Positions 37,234 through 47,840 of a stretch of DNA of 64,000 nt are shown here, one piece after another; position 1 is the stretch's first letter; each line of letters starts with the position of its first letter. The DNA lies in contig NC_069702.1 in the NCBI RefSeq assembly GCF_023699985.2, positions 36,955,924-37,019,923 of the forward strand. The letters are read 5' to 3'. The position numbers were made by a program, and so were the translations under genes. The notes under the pieces are model-generated. The model made no database searches. It saw nothing but the letters and a program-made list of their open reading frames with translations, and was not told where the DNA came from. The DNA is from Odocoileus virginianus. Its lineage: Eukaryota > Chordata > Mammalia > Artiodactyla > Cervidae.

Positions 37234-37746
37234 TGATGGATGAGAAATGGGATGTTTCCTACATATCAGTAAACAAAGGCTGTCTCAATCATCAACAGTT
37301 GCAGCCACGCAGCCCTCCAGTGTGAACCAGCGAGTCCTGAGGAAACTCAGGAAGGAAAGAATATGGCCATCTAACAGCCATTAGGCCACAGCCACTCCTT
37401 GAGGAAACTCAGGATGCAAAAACACAGGACATTGGCCCCAGATAGCTGAGCTGCATATCAAAGAAAGGATTTCAGTAAGCCCAGACTCTTGCGTCTTCTC
37501 ATACTAGAAAAGTGCCAAATTCCTTAACATATCTCATTTTCTTTAACTTACAATCATTTTTTTTGACATCCAGACTACCTGCCCTTTGTTACAAAGCTTC
37601 TATATAACCTGGCTCCTCCCACCTCACCTCCTTAGAGCAGTTCTCTCAGGTTGCCTTGAGATGCTGCCGCCCAGGCTTGAAGTCCTAAAAATTTCCACCA
37701 AATAAACCATAACTCAATTTTTAGGTTGTGTATATTTTTTAAGTCA
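37234..37746 (+). mobile_element. solo LTR of an endogenous retrovirus (class II-like)
   Basis: Begins TGATGGATGAG and ends AAGTCA. It contains a promoter-like TCTATATAACCTGGC near 37602 and a polyadenylation signal AAATAAACC near 37701, followed by a GT-rich stretch. Flanks AGGTGG (37228-37233) and ATGTGG (37747-37752) match at 5 of 6 bases; a 6-bp duplication is typical of class II (beta-like) elements. No internal retroviral sequence adjoins it, so it is a solo LTR left by recombination. The class is inferred from the TSD size. Confidence 0.75.
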
Positions 37747-37978
37747 ATGTGGATAACTAAGGCAAAATCTATAAGAGGCTGGAGAAAAAAAATTCTAGAA
37801 ATTAATGTTTTATCTATTGTAATCTCTGACTAACTCTTTCTTTTCCTTTTATTTCCCCAGATTATGTTATAGATCTGTCTGTTTCCTCTTCCACTGACAC
37901 CACCAGTCATAACACCAATTGTTATAAATTGGTCATTCTGACTGAAGGCTTTTTAAAAATAAATAGGGCAAGTTAATC

Positions 37979-38469
37979 TGTTAAGGGAAAGACTGACTGA
38001 AACCAGGCCCCCTGGGCAGGCACCACAGTAGCCATTTGCATGAGTTATATTATGATAGGAGGTCCTAGTAAGGAACATTAAACTATTAATATTAATAACA
38101 AACCACCATCAACCAGAAGAAAGATCAAAAGAGACAGGAGACAGCAGTCCATGTGTCCTTCCAGAATCCTTCCTGCTGGAATCCATCTCGGCCAAGTGAG
38201 CAATACAAGCACCACCAGCAAAGACCCTGAGTTAGAATGACCGCCCAAAGACAACCTATAAACTAATCCCATCACCATAAAGCTTGAGACTGAGAGCCAT
38301 GTGGCAGGACAGTGTTTCTGGGTCCCTTTACCCTCCTGCTCTTTGCCCAGTTACCCCTTCCCAATAGTCTCTTGCTTTGTCAGCACGTGTGTCTTCTCTA
38401 ACAATTCATTTCCAAATATTAGACAAGAGCCCACTCTCAGACCCTGGAAGGGGTCCACTTCCTGCAACA
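37979..38469 (+). mobile_element. solo LTR of an endogenous retrovirus (class I-like)
   Basis: Begins TGTTAAGGGAAAGACTGACT and ends TTCCTGCAACA. It holds typical phrases CCATTTGCATGAGTTA, CCATGTGTCCTTCCAGAATC, TGTCAGCACGTGTGTC and GACAAGAGCCCACTCTC of a ruminant gammaretrovirus-type LTR. The polyadenylation signal expected before CTCTTGCTTTG has decayed to CAATAGTC. Flanking AATC (37975-37978) and AGTC (38470-38473) could be a 4-bp TSD with one change. Confidence 0.78.
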
Positions 38470-38473
38470 AGTC

Positions 38474-38989
38474 TACCTCAATCGAATGGGCTCTAGTTTA
38501 CTGAAACTGTTATGTGTATTTGTAGCCAAGTACAGCTATTAGATTAAAAACTCAACCTCTCATCAAATCTTTCACAATTAAAAGAATGAAGAGGTATGAA
38601 ATTAAATACAATGGAGATGTAATGCTACCAAATACAGAAGAAAATCATTAAGAATCACATTCTCAGTTACCTGAAGTATTTAGACTTGTGATTTGTTTGG
38701 TAAAACCTAGAAGTTGTGGACTATGGACTATTAAGTAACCATTTTTCAAAAAAGAAAATACTTATTTTTAGATGTAAAAGCCCTTTTGCTATAATCTAAT
38801 CAACCAAATTACCTATTGAACACTTAAAATTATATAATCTTAGATTGGAAGGTACTTCAGAGAAGATTTGCTAAATATTTTCATTTAAGATATGATGAAA
38901 TTGGGTCCTTGAAATAAAAAGCAAGTTATACAGAATAACACAAGTTAAAACCAAAAGACCTATTATAACCAAGCAGGACTCTATGGGAC
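38474..38989. other. unique DNA, faint MIR-like trace
   Basis: A weak resemblance to an old SINE around 38835-38960 (AGATTGGAAGGTACTTCAGAG, then ATGATGAAATTGGGTCC) is too poor to call. Confidence 0.4.
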
Positions 38990-39433
38990 CTTCCTGGGAT
39001 AGACTCCTCCTCCCATATTCTGTGTTTTAGCTCCCCTCTGAAATACTTAGATACCACTTGATTTTACACACACTTTTACCCACACCTCTGGACAACATTA
39101 ACTACTTGGTGACCATTAGTACACAGCCCCAGGCCTACTGGAGCCTAGGGATTGACAGTGTTAACCCCCTGTGACAACATCCTATCACCTTACCATCAAC
39201 CAGAGAATTCTGCAGAAACTGATTACATACTCTGACATGCCCCTCTCTCACCTTACCTTTAAAAATGCTTTCCTGAAACCCATTGGTGGTTTGGGTACTT
39301 TGAGCACTAGTTGCCCTAAACTAACTGATGGATGCCCTGCAGTGAATGTTGCCCTTTCCGTCAGCACCACCCAGCGACAGTAAATCAGCTTTATCATGCA
39401 TGGGTCAGTGCACCCAAGTTTGGTTTGGTAACA
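38990..39433 (+). mobile_element. solo LTR of an endogenous retrovirus
   Basis: Phrases CCCACACCTCTGGAC, CCTGTGACAACATCCTAT, CTTTAAAAATGCTTTCCTGA, TGGATGCCCTGCAGTGAATG and CACCCAAGTTTGGTTTGGTAACA match a recurrent artiodactyl LTR. The end CCCAAGTTTGGTTTGGTAACA is clear and the start is approximate. The polyadenylation signal is mutated (CAGTGAATG in place of caataaacg). No TSD was assigned. Confidence 0.65.
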
Positions 39434-39691
39434 TTATGCCTTCCAGTTTTCAAAGCAGCATCTTGCCTTGTAGGCAATGAAACAGAGGGGTCAATTCAGG
39501 AAAATGAAAATGATTATCAGGCACATATTTTTCTTCCTTTAAAAGTAAAATAATTTTATTAAGAGTATGCAAAAAAGAATGTTTTGTACATTAAATTCTC
39601 AACAGAGGGTATTTTTGAGAGCAAGATGACTGGGATATTTCACTTTCCATGTTGCATATATAGCCAGAAGAGCCTGATGTAATGCATTCTT
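39434..39691. other. unique DNA between LTR and BovB
   Basis: About 260 bp, nothing recognised. Confidence 0.4.
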
Positions 39692-39699
39692 CCTGAGTT

Positions 39700-39764
39700 C
39701 AGTTCAGTTCAGTTCAGTTGCTCAGTCGTGTCCGACTCTTTGCGACCCCATGAGCTGCAGCATG
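39700..39764 (-). mobile_element. 65-bp BovB 3' tip with TSD
   Basis: TCAGTTCAGTTCAGTTGCTC and GTGTCCGACTCTTTGCGACC are the antisense 3' terminus of BovB. CCTGAGTT at 39692-39699 and 39765-39772 is a perfect 8-bp TSD, so this tiny copy is a genuine separate insertion and not a relic of a larger one. Confidence 0.93.
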
Positions 39765-40069
39765 CCTGAGTTACCCTTTGTTAACAGCCTTAAAAAGTCA
39801 ATTTGAGTTTTCACTCCGTGAAAATGGAGCAGGTTCATTCTTCCGCCAACTATTTCTGAGCATTCCTGAGACACCACACAGAATTAGAAGGGACACTTCC
39901 AGGAGGGACCCTTAGACTTGCACAGACGCTTTATCTAAACCCTTGTTCCCAGTTTTTTTAAAATTACTGAGTAAAACCCAATGCTACCTCAGGGTGTTCC
40001 AGGAATCTGTGTGTGACTTTCATGCCAAAACTTGTTTTTAGTTTTAACACTAGACCTTGCATTGGTATA

Positions 40070-40258
40070 AGAACTTTATATGCATTAACAGGTTGAATCT
40101 TAAAAACAACTCCATGGATTAGGCACACTTTACTCCCATTTTTGGAGCTAAGGTAAATGAAGCACAGAAAAGCTGACAGTTCCACATGGAGTCAGGATCT
40201 GAATCCAGGCAAGCCAGGCTGCAAAGGTTGTGCTCTAAATCATGTCTGTACTGCCTCC
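40070..40258 (-). mobile_element. MIR SINE
   Basis: Antisense MIR: TATGCATTAACAGGTTGAAT, TACTCCCATTTTTGGAGCTA, AGGTAAATGAAGCACAGAAA, GGATCTGAATCCAGGCAAGC. It follows the pattern ttatccccattttacagatgaggaaactgaggcacag ... ggattcgaacccaggc. Old and diverged but nearly complete. Confidence 0.8.
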
Positions 40259-41166
40259 ATTCTCCAAGGTGCAATTTACATAATGGTGTGTGAAACTTCA
40301 ACCAAATTCACGGAATACTGGCACACCATTGCTACAGAACAAAAAACTAAAGATTAAAGATAAAATGGCAGCCAGTATTGCTCCTAAATTCCTAGCCATC
40401 TCTACAACAAAAAAAACTCTTACATTCCTGTTCCTCTCTTTGTTCTGTAATTCCTCACTTTGCTGTTTCCATTTTAGGGCCACCTTTCCCATTTCCTCTG
40501 TGCCTGGAATCTTTTAAGGCAAACCAGTTTCATCCCTCTTGAGTCTTTAAGAGGCAAAGAACAACTCTAAATTCCTGTTACTCTTTTGAAGAAAGAGTAT
40601 TTTTGTTACATCTCCAAAGCAGTCAGGCTTTTGAACTTCGTAACTACTAAAAGTCTATTATTCTACTTTTCCATCTTAAAAAAATTTATCTACCCCGGAT
40701 TAGTGCTTTTTTTCCCCCTAAAATGACAGTGTGAATACAATTCAGTTTTGTTTGATATTTTTTCTTTGCATTGTATATATTATACCCCCAAAAATATCAT
40801 TTTTAAAATTAGAAGATATTATTCTAAATTACAAAATCTGATTTCAATTTAATTTAGATGTCAATATGAAAATTGACACTGTTTCTAGACACTAAAATGT
40901 AATGTAGGGATATATTTGAGAACTTGTACAGTAGAAGGTCCTTTCTACTTTTTCTTCCTGTGTATAAGTGATAGACTGAACTATACATTTAGGTGGATTC
41001 ATGACTATTAGGCTGTGTGATCTTAGAAGAGCAAGGAAAAATCAAAAAAGCAAATTTTACCTATATAAACTGTTTTATGTAATAGAAAATATCTACTACA
41101 TGATCATTATTTGGGATATTATAATTAATCATCTTAATTATTTAAGGTGTTTTTCAGTTTTTGAGT
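40259..41166. other. unique DNA
   Basis: No gene or repeat family recognised. Opposed frames of 64-75 codons at 40290-40517 have no recognisable domain. Confidence 0.5.
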
Positions 41167-41179
41167 ACCAACTTAGAAC

Positions 41180-41518
41180 CTGCTTCCCAGGTGGTGCAGT
41201 GAGTGGTGCAGAATCCTCTTCCAATGCAGGACCCCCAAAAGACGCAGGTGGGATCCCTGGATCAGGATGATCCCCTGTGGAAGGGAATGGCTACCCATTC
41301 CAGTATCGTGGGCTTCCCTGTAGCTCAGATGGTAAAGAATCTGCCTGTAGTGCAGGAGACCTGCGTTTGATTCCTGGGTTGGGAAAATCCCCTGGAGAAG
41401 GGAATGGATACCCATCGCAGTATTCTCGCCTGCAGAATCCCATGGACAGAGGAACCTGCTGGGCTACAGTCCGTAGTGTAGCAAAGAGTTGGATGAGAGA
41501 CTAACACTACTACACTAC
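41180..41518 (+). mobile_element. double-headed Bov-tA SINE with TSD
   Basis: A tRNA-like head plus start of body (41182-41308, ending CCCATTCCAGTATCGTG) is followed directly by a full Bov-tA (41309-41510: GGCTTCCCTGTAGCTCAGAT, GTTTGATTCC, ATGGACAGAGGAACC, AGAGTTGGATGAGAGAC). The whole 339 bp is flanked by ACCAACTTAGAAC (41167-41179) and ACCAAGTTAGAAC (41519-41531), a 12/13 TSD. It therefore inserted as one unit. Confidence 0.92.
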
Positions 41519-41531
41519 ACCAAGTTAGAAC

Positions 41532-43088
41532 TGAATGAAAACTACAGACTCTTTATGGAGAAAAATACACATGCACATATACAAAAAGAATTGTGTACAA
41601 AATGACAGGAAGTTGATCTTTAAAAGAGGTCCACTGAGCTCTAGGGTTAAACCACAATGTATTCTGCTAACTTTGTTTTTAAATGTTTCTTTGTATAGCT
41701 TATTAATCTTATTTTTATTAGTGAATATATTTTTCTAAATTTGGACATATTACTACATTTAATCAAATCAAAGTTATGTTCAATTGTAACATGTCTCATT
41801 ATTTTACACTTCACAAAGAAAAACATTATTCAATTTTAATTATAGGATGCCATTGATTGCAAGATGCTTCCAGGTTTCAGAGGTGTTAAAAATGTGAAAA
41901 AGTGCATCTTAGAATCAATGAATTACAATAGTTCTTCTTTATTTTAGACATGAAAAATTGCTTTCATTTCAGATAAATGAATATATGAAATATTGATATT
42001 AGGTCTTAGAGTCTTCTCCATTTTTCTTTATTATTTTCCAAGAACTGAATTCACTTCTCTTCAGAAATTCATACACTTTTACCTAATGTGATTGTAGACC
42101 TATTATTTTCAAAGATTATTTTAGCAAGTCTGACCTTCTGCAAGCTTCTGACCTTTTTTTTTTACTTAAAATGATACCTCAAGACCCCAACCTACCCATT
42201 CTAGGAGTTAGTATAAAATGGAGCAGAGGCCAACCAGCCTGCAATTTCTAGAAGCAATCATATTCATTCTCTGATTCCTGAGATGTTCTACTATTTGATA
42301 TACTTTAGGGGAAATTTCTTTAGAGTCTAGAACCAAGATGTCTACCATACCACTCCTACCTATACTAATTTTTTTGTTCAGCCTCACATTGAGGTAAAAG
42401 TCTACTATATCCCTGATCAAAACCTTTGCTTCAAACCAATCCTAATGCTATCCTTTTGATCCACCTTTGCCAGAGTTATCAACAATACCAATATTAACTA
42501 TAGGGGTGGCAAGGTTTCTCATTTAGAGCATGTTTTTTTGGACCTGAGAGTTATTTCTCATTTCTTTATAAAATATATTTCTTATTATCATTTTCATTGA
42601 CATAAACCAAAGGTCAAAAGTCAGTGATCAAAGAAAAAGCTTAAAAAGACTGAAAACATTAACATACTAAGAGCACTAAGTCATACAACTTTCTGCAAAT
42701 GTCCAGAAAGAAATCAAAAGTGACAATGTTGACAGGAATTAGCCTTATTTACATTTTGATATCTTTAATTTTCCAGATGCTCTGGGAAGAAATTTGGACC
42801 AATGAGATCTATCCAACTCATCAGATACATAAAATAAAAAATAAAAAAATTTCAATTTCAATTAGTATTCTTGAACAAAGAGAGCAATTAACTAGTTAGG
42901 TGATCACTTTTAAATGTAGTTTAGAGATTGAAAATAGTATACAGAACATAGGTACTAGCTTTTTGTAATAAATACCCAAATAATGGCTAAGGGATTTTGA
43001 CATAATGAAGCAAAACTAAAACCTACAAGGGATAAGCAAATTCATAGATGTAAAACATTTTTCAAAGTATTAGCAATTAACCTAAACT
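41532..43088. other. 1.6 kb AT-rich unique DNA
   Basis: No gene or repeat family recognised. T-run near 42151-42161. Confidence 0.5.
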
Positions 43089-43100
43089 ACCAAATAGAGA

Positions 43101-43306
43101 GGTACTTCCCTGGTGGCTCAGAAGGTAAAGTGTCTGCCTGCAATTCGGGAGACCTGGCTTCAATCCCTGGGTCAGGAAGGCCCCCTGAGAAGGAAATGGC
43201 AACCCACTCCAGTACTCTTGCTGGAAAATTCCATGGATGGAGGAGCCCGGTGAGCTATAGTCCATGGGGTCGCAAAGAGTCAGACACAACTGAGCGACTT
43301 CACTTC
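43101..43306 (+). mobile_element. Bov-tA type SINE with TSD
   Basis: Full length: ACTTCCCTGGTGGCTCAGAA (A-box region), GGCTTCAATCCC (B-box relative), CATGGATGGAGGAGCCC, GTCAGACACAACTGAGCGAC. Flanked by ACCAAATAGAGA (43089-43100) and ACCAGATAGAGA (43307-43318), an 11/12 TSD. Confidence 0.96.
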
Positions 43307-43524
43307 ACCAGATAGAGAACAGTTATATAACTTCCCACATTATCATATTTACCTAGTAATAAAATAAACAAAGTTTTAAATGTTGAAAGGTATCAATGCC
43401 AATACAGAATTTTCAAGTATGTTAGATCACTGACTTACACTACGAATAATTGCAGTTTTTACATGCATATGTAAAAATCATAGCAATATCATAGCAGTTC
43501 TTGTTAACTTCATATATGTATGTG

Positions 43525-43764
43525 CCAGTTGTTTAGTCATATCTGACTCTCTGTGACCCCATGGAGTCACAAAGACTCCATGTCATACATGTGACCCCCT
43601 GGTAGCCCATCAGGCTCCTCTGTCCATGGGATTTCCCAGGAAGAATACTAGAGTAGGTAGCCTTTCCCTTCTCCAGGGGATCTTCCCAACCCAGGGATCG
43701 AACCCAAGTCTCCAGCATTGCAGGCGGATTCTTTACCATCTGAGCCTTCAGGGAAGCCCTACAC
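43525..43764 (-). mobile_element. Bov-tA type SINE with internal hairpin insert
   Basis: Antisense, full length (TATCTGACTCTCTGTGACCC to TGAGCCTTCAGGGAAGCCC), with flanking TATATGTATGTG (43513-43524) and TATATGTGTGTG (43765-43776) as TSD. Between two copies of GTGACCCC (43553-43560 and 43591-43598) lies a 30-bp extra stretch. It contains most of a perfect 9-bp hairpin, CATGGAGTC / GACTCCATG with loop ACAAA (43560-43582). Confidence 0.93.
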
Positions 43765-43809
43765 TATATGTGTGTGTGTGTATACATATATATATGTATA
43801 AATATATAT
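43765..43809. repeat. (TG)n(TA)n microsatellite
   Basis: TGTGTGTGTG then TATACATATATATATG then TATATAT, adjoining the SINE edge. Confidence 0.9.
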
Positions 43810-43810
43810 C

Positions 43811-44431
43811 CTCATTATTCACAAATTTCATATTTTTTAATCCATCTACTAGCTGAAATTTATTTGTAACCCAAAATCAATACTTGTATCTTTGTTGTTA
43901 TTTTCAGACATACTCAAACACAGAGCAGCAAAAATGTTCGGTACTAGCACTCACATTCCCTTTGGAAATAGAACAAGGCAACATTATACCTTCTTGTTTT
44001 AGTTCTCATACTGTAAGCAAGTGTTCTTTCCACAGTTTATTTAGCACCACAGTTTGCATTTTTGTGCTTTTGTTGATAGTTTTGGTGTTTAAAATAGCCT
44101 GCAAGCACAGTTCCAAAGTGCTATCTGGTGTTACAAAAGTCAAAAAGTCTGATGTGTCTTATGGAGAAAATACATGCATTAGACAAGTTTCATTCAGACA
44201 TCAGTTGTAGTGCTGCTGGTCATGAGTCAAGGGTTAATGAATCAACAATGTACTGTTGTAAATACAATGTAAATAAATTTGTCTTTAAACATAAACACAA
44301 ATAAAAGTTATACATTGATTGATTGATGAAAATGATGTAGCCAGAGGCTCAAAGGAACCTGATTCTGTATTTGTCCCTAACTGCAATGCTTAGTATTGGT
44401 TAATTCAGTGTTAAAGGAGACTTTATAGAAC
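43811..44431 (+). mobile_element. Tigger/pogo DNA transposon remnant
   Basis: About 620 bp resembling a Tigger-type element. It has a leader CACCACAGTTTGCATTTTTG and GGTGTTTAAAATAGCCTGCA (the transposase start codon changed to ATA). The N-terminal helix-turn-helix follows in a shifted frame: MCLMEKIHALDKFHSD from 44152, then VNESTMYCCK to about 44264. The catalytic DDE part is missing; the sequence passes to an end segment CAGAGGCTCAAAGGAACCTG, TAATTCAGTG and CTTTATAGAAC. The 108-codon frame 43884-44210 runs across the remnant but is not a gene. Such transposases cut and paste DNA at TA sites; this one is long dead. Confidence 0.65.
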
Positions 44432-44527
44432 ATAAAAAATGTGGATAACAGTAATCCACATTTTTATATATAAAAATTTTATATGCTAAACAAAAAATTT
44501 TTAGTATATAAAAGATTGTATACCATG

Positions 44528-44735
44528 AGCTTCCCTTGTAGCTCAGACAGTAAAGAAATCACCTGTGATGCAGGAAACCCAAGTTCGATCTCTGGGTTGG
44601 GAAGATCCCCTGGAGAAGGGAATGGCCACCCACTCCAGTATTCTTGCCTGGAGAATTCCATAGACAGAGGACGCTGGCAGGCTATAGTCCATGGGGTCAC
44701 AAAGAGTCAGACACGACTGAATAACACTAACACTA
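44528..44735 (+). mobile_element. Bov-tA type SINE
   Basis: GCTTCCCTTGTAGCTCAGAC, AAGTTCGATCTC (B-box), AGATCCCCTGGAGAAGGGAA, ATTCTTGCCTGGAGAATTCC, AGTCAGACACGACTGAATAA. Full length. No clear TSD was found. Confidence 0.95.
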
Positions 44736-45185
44736 TATTTTATGCAATGCCAATTTTAAAGGACATCTTTAGTTTCCCATCATTCACTGTTTCTTCTTAT
44801 TTGGTGGAGGGGATCCTTCCATTGTTTAAGTCTTGGCTGGAATGTCACGCTGAAGAGATCAGATACTGTTTCTCCATTATTTTGAGAGTAAGGGTCCAGG
44901 CACTTGACCTAGTATCAGCCAAGTGAATGGTATTACTTATAATACTGTGTCGGGATGGACATGAAATCTTGTGGTATGAAGACAAAGGCCTAAGTTTTAA
45001 TACATTCTCAAGGGGCAACTTTCACTGTCATCAGTGTTTTGTCATGGAGATCAGATCAGACAACTTTGCAGTGTGACCAGAGCTAGGAATCTTGATGCTG
45101 AAGCTTCCTTGTTTCCTATTCATTCTCTGAGCCTGGTTCTTTAGTCTGCCCAATAAATCTGAGTGACAGCTTATATATGTAGGTT

Positions 45186-45388
45186 TTTCAGTCACCCAGT
45201 TGTGTCCAGGTCTTTGCAACCTCATGGACTTAGCCCACCAGGTTTCTCTGTCCATGGAATTTTCCAGGCAAGAATACTAGAGTGGGTTGCCATTTCCTAC
45301 TCCAGGGGATCTTCCCTACCCAAGAATCAAATCTGCATCTCCTACATTGGCAGGCGGTTTCTTTACCATTGACCTGTGTGGGAAGCCT
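45186..45388 (-). mobile_element. Bov-tA type SINE
   Basis: Antisense, near full length: TTGTGTCCAGGTCTTTGCAA, GTCCATGGAATTTTCC, AGAGTGGGTTGCCATTTCC, B-box complement AAGAATCAAATCT, head GTGTGGGAAGCC. Confidence 0.93.
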
Positions 45389-47024
45389 GATGGCCTGATA
45401 TATTTCCAAGAAATTCCTTTTCAGATACGTAGTAAGTATTTTTAGTGTGGCTTGCGATCCAGAATCCAGACTGATTAACCATATGTTATACCAAAACCTG
45501 TCAGATTATAATGAAAACATACATAAATTTGGGATTATTTTGAAAAGTAGAAAACATATATGAAGTAAATATATTTCCATAAAAGATTTATCATCTTATG
45601 TCTACCTTCTATCTAGTATTTAATATAAATTATATTCGAGAGAACCAGAATTTTAAAAGATATTTAAGACAGCTTAAGAGATTAATATTTAATTAGTAGT
45701 ACTATTAAGATGTTAACAACCTAGAATGAACTAAAATTAGGCTCTATACTTTAAATCATTTCATTGGCAAACTGATTTTAATTTTCACTTCCTTATAAAA
45801 TTAAGGAAAGACCTTTCAAAGACCTTTCAAGATTTTTTACCTTTTTCAATCTTTCTGAAATTTTAACATTTTGTTTTACAAAAATATTTTGTAACTATAA
45901 AGCATAATGGAATTGCCCTTCAACTCCATCATAACAAGTAAAAATATATCTGACATTAAGTTAAAATTTAAGGAAGCCAAACAACTGTTCTACAGATATT
46001 TCTGACAAATATAAGCTTAAGAAATTTGACAAATTCTGCACATTAGGTAAGTACATAAAAAAATCAGTATTTGTAGGTTTATTTTCCTGGTTTACTGTCA
46101 TGAAGACATCTGCTTATGCTCTTCTATATTGGTCCCATGTTAAGAATATGAAGCCACCAATAAATAATAAGCAGACTTTGTTTTCTATTCTTCTATATTA
46201 TATTCTATTTTACAAACTCTTCAGTCCCATGGTGCTTTTGGTTTTGTTTTCATGTATTTCATTTTCACATTTCAGAAGTGTTGAATAATGAAACTATTTT
46301 CACAGATGATATTTCCCCAAAATTGCTAGAGATACTTGCAATTTCTCTCACTTCTTAAAAAAGACAGTTTCTTGGTTCCACATGTTGAAGTGTTGAAGAG
46401 CCCCGGGTTGGGGAGTGCCGGGGCGGGCACTGGGGAATGAGATATTTTGTTACTCCTAAATTAAGCCTATCACTAAAAGCAGTTAGAAACACTCTTTGCA
46501 TACTGGAAATACAACTGTCAAGTTCTTGAAAAACTCATCATTAACCCCACCTGAGAAGCAAAGATGACACAAGGCAAAAAGAGCCTCGTGAGTGCTGAAT
46601 GTCTTCGCAGCTTCTGAACCTAACATCCCTGGGTGTTTGTAAACCAAGTGAGCAAGACCAGCTCATCATAGAAATATGTTTGCATGCCATCTATTCAAAT
46701 AAAATCTGCTAAAGTTAAAAAGGAAATGTACCATCAGTAACACAGTGACTGACCAAATTGACATGGATCTTATTCATGCATGCTGTAGAAGATGGAAAAG
46801 CCAGATGGCTAAGAAGTTAATCTACATTCCATTATTTATACTGTCCAGAAAATAGCCCCTTTCATTTAAAGTATATTCTTTTAGAAATCTTTTCCTGAAA
46901 ATACATTAACATTCTTTTTTTTATAATAGGATATTAGAATTATTTTTTTCAAATCTTTTTAAGCATCCTTTTAGAGCTATAGCAATATAATTCTATATAT
47001 TATTAACAAATATCATTAATATAG
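45389..47024. other. 1.6 kb unique DNA
   Basis: No gene or repeat recognised. A short GC-rich spot at 46401-46432 and an 11-bp tandem (AGACCTTTCAA twice, about 45809-45830) stand out from AT-rich surroundings. Confidence 0.5.
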
Positions 47025-47212
47025 TTTAAATGGTCATACTACTCAAAGGCATTTATAGATTCAATGCAATTCCTATCAAAATTTCAATGGCATTTTTCAC
47101 AGTAATAGAAAAAAGAATTCTAAAATTTATATGGAATCACAAAATACCCCAAATAGCCAAAGGAATCATGAGAAAGAAAAAAAACTGGAAGTATCACACT
47201 TCTTGATTTCAA

Positions 47213-47406
47213 GTGAATGTGAAAGTCACTTTGTCGTGTTGAACTCTTTGTGACCCCATGGACCATACAGTCCATTGAATTCTCCAGGCCAGAATACTGG
47301 AGTGGATAGCTTTTCCCTTCTTGAGGGGATCTTCCCAACCCAGGGATCGAACACAGGTCTCCCACGTTACAGGCAGATTTTACCAGCTAGGCCACAAGGG
47401 AAGCCC
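47213..47406 (-). mobile_element. Bov-tA type SINE nested in L1, with TSD
   Basis: Antisense: GTGAATGTGAAAGTCAC tail, TGTGACCCCATGGACC, ATACTGGAGTGGATAGC, GGGATCGAACACAGG, AAGGGAAGCCC. Flanks TCTTGATTTCAA (47201-47212) and TCTTGATTTTAA (47407-47418) are an 11/12 TSD of the L1 target. Confidence 0.95.
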
Positions 47407-47526
47407 TCTTGATTTTAAAACTATATTAGAAAATTATAGTAATCAAAACAGTTGTAATTTGCATAAAAATAGATACATAGACAATGGTTCAGATTCAAGA
47501 GCCCAGAAGTGGACCTTCAGTTATAT

Positions 47527-47840
47527 GTGTGCTGTGTGCTTAGTTGCTCAGTCATGTCTGACTCTTTGCAACCCCGTGGACTCTAGCCCACCAGGTCCTC
47601 TGTCCATGGGGATTCTCCAGGCAAGAATACTGGAGTAGGTTGGCATACCCTCCTGGGGATCTTCCCAATGCAGGGATAGAACCCAGGTCTCCCATAGTGC
47701 AGGTGGATTCTTTCCCATCTGAGGCACCAGGGAAGCCAAAGAATACTGGAGTGGGTGGCCTATCTCTTCTCCAGGGGATCTTCCCAACCCAGGAATCAAA
47801 TTGGAGTCTCCTGAACTGCAGGTGGATTCTTTACTGATGT
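47527..47840 (-). mobile_element. double-headed Bov-tA SINE nested in L1
   Basis: Antisense. A full unit (47527-47738: GTCATGTCTGACTCTTTGCA to CACCAGGGAAGCC) is followed by a second head with part of the body (47739-47837: AATACTGGAGTGGGTGGCC to CTGCAGGTGGATTCTTTAC). In sense this is head fragment then full unit, the same order as at 41180-41518. The extreme end of the outer head is missing. The host L1 resumes with GGTCAACTAATTTTTATCAA. Confidence 0.92.

Noticed and set aside
43101..43306. tRNA-like A and B boxes, here and in the other SINEs
   Set aside because: They belong to tRNA-Glu-derived Bov-tA SINEs. No cloverleaf with a proper acceptor stem and anticodon arm is kept, so these are not tRNA genes.
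43884..44210. 108-codon frame with a hydrophobic stretch that resembles a membrane protein
   Set aside because: The DNA matches a Tigger transposon leader and N-terminus; the hydrophobic run is translated leader sequence.
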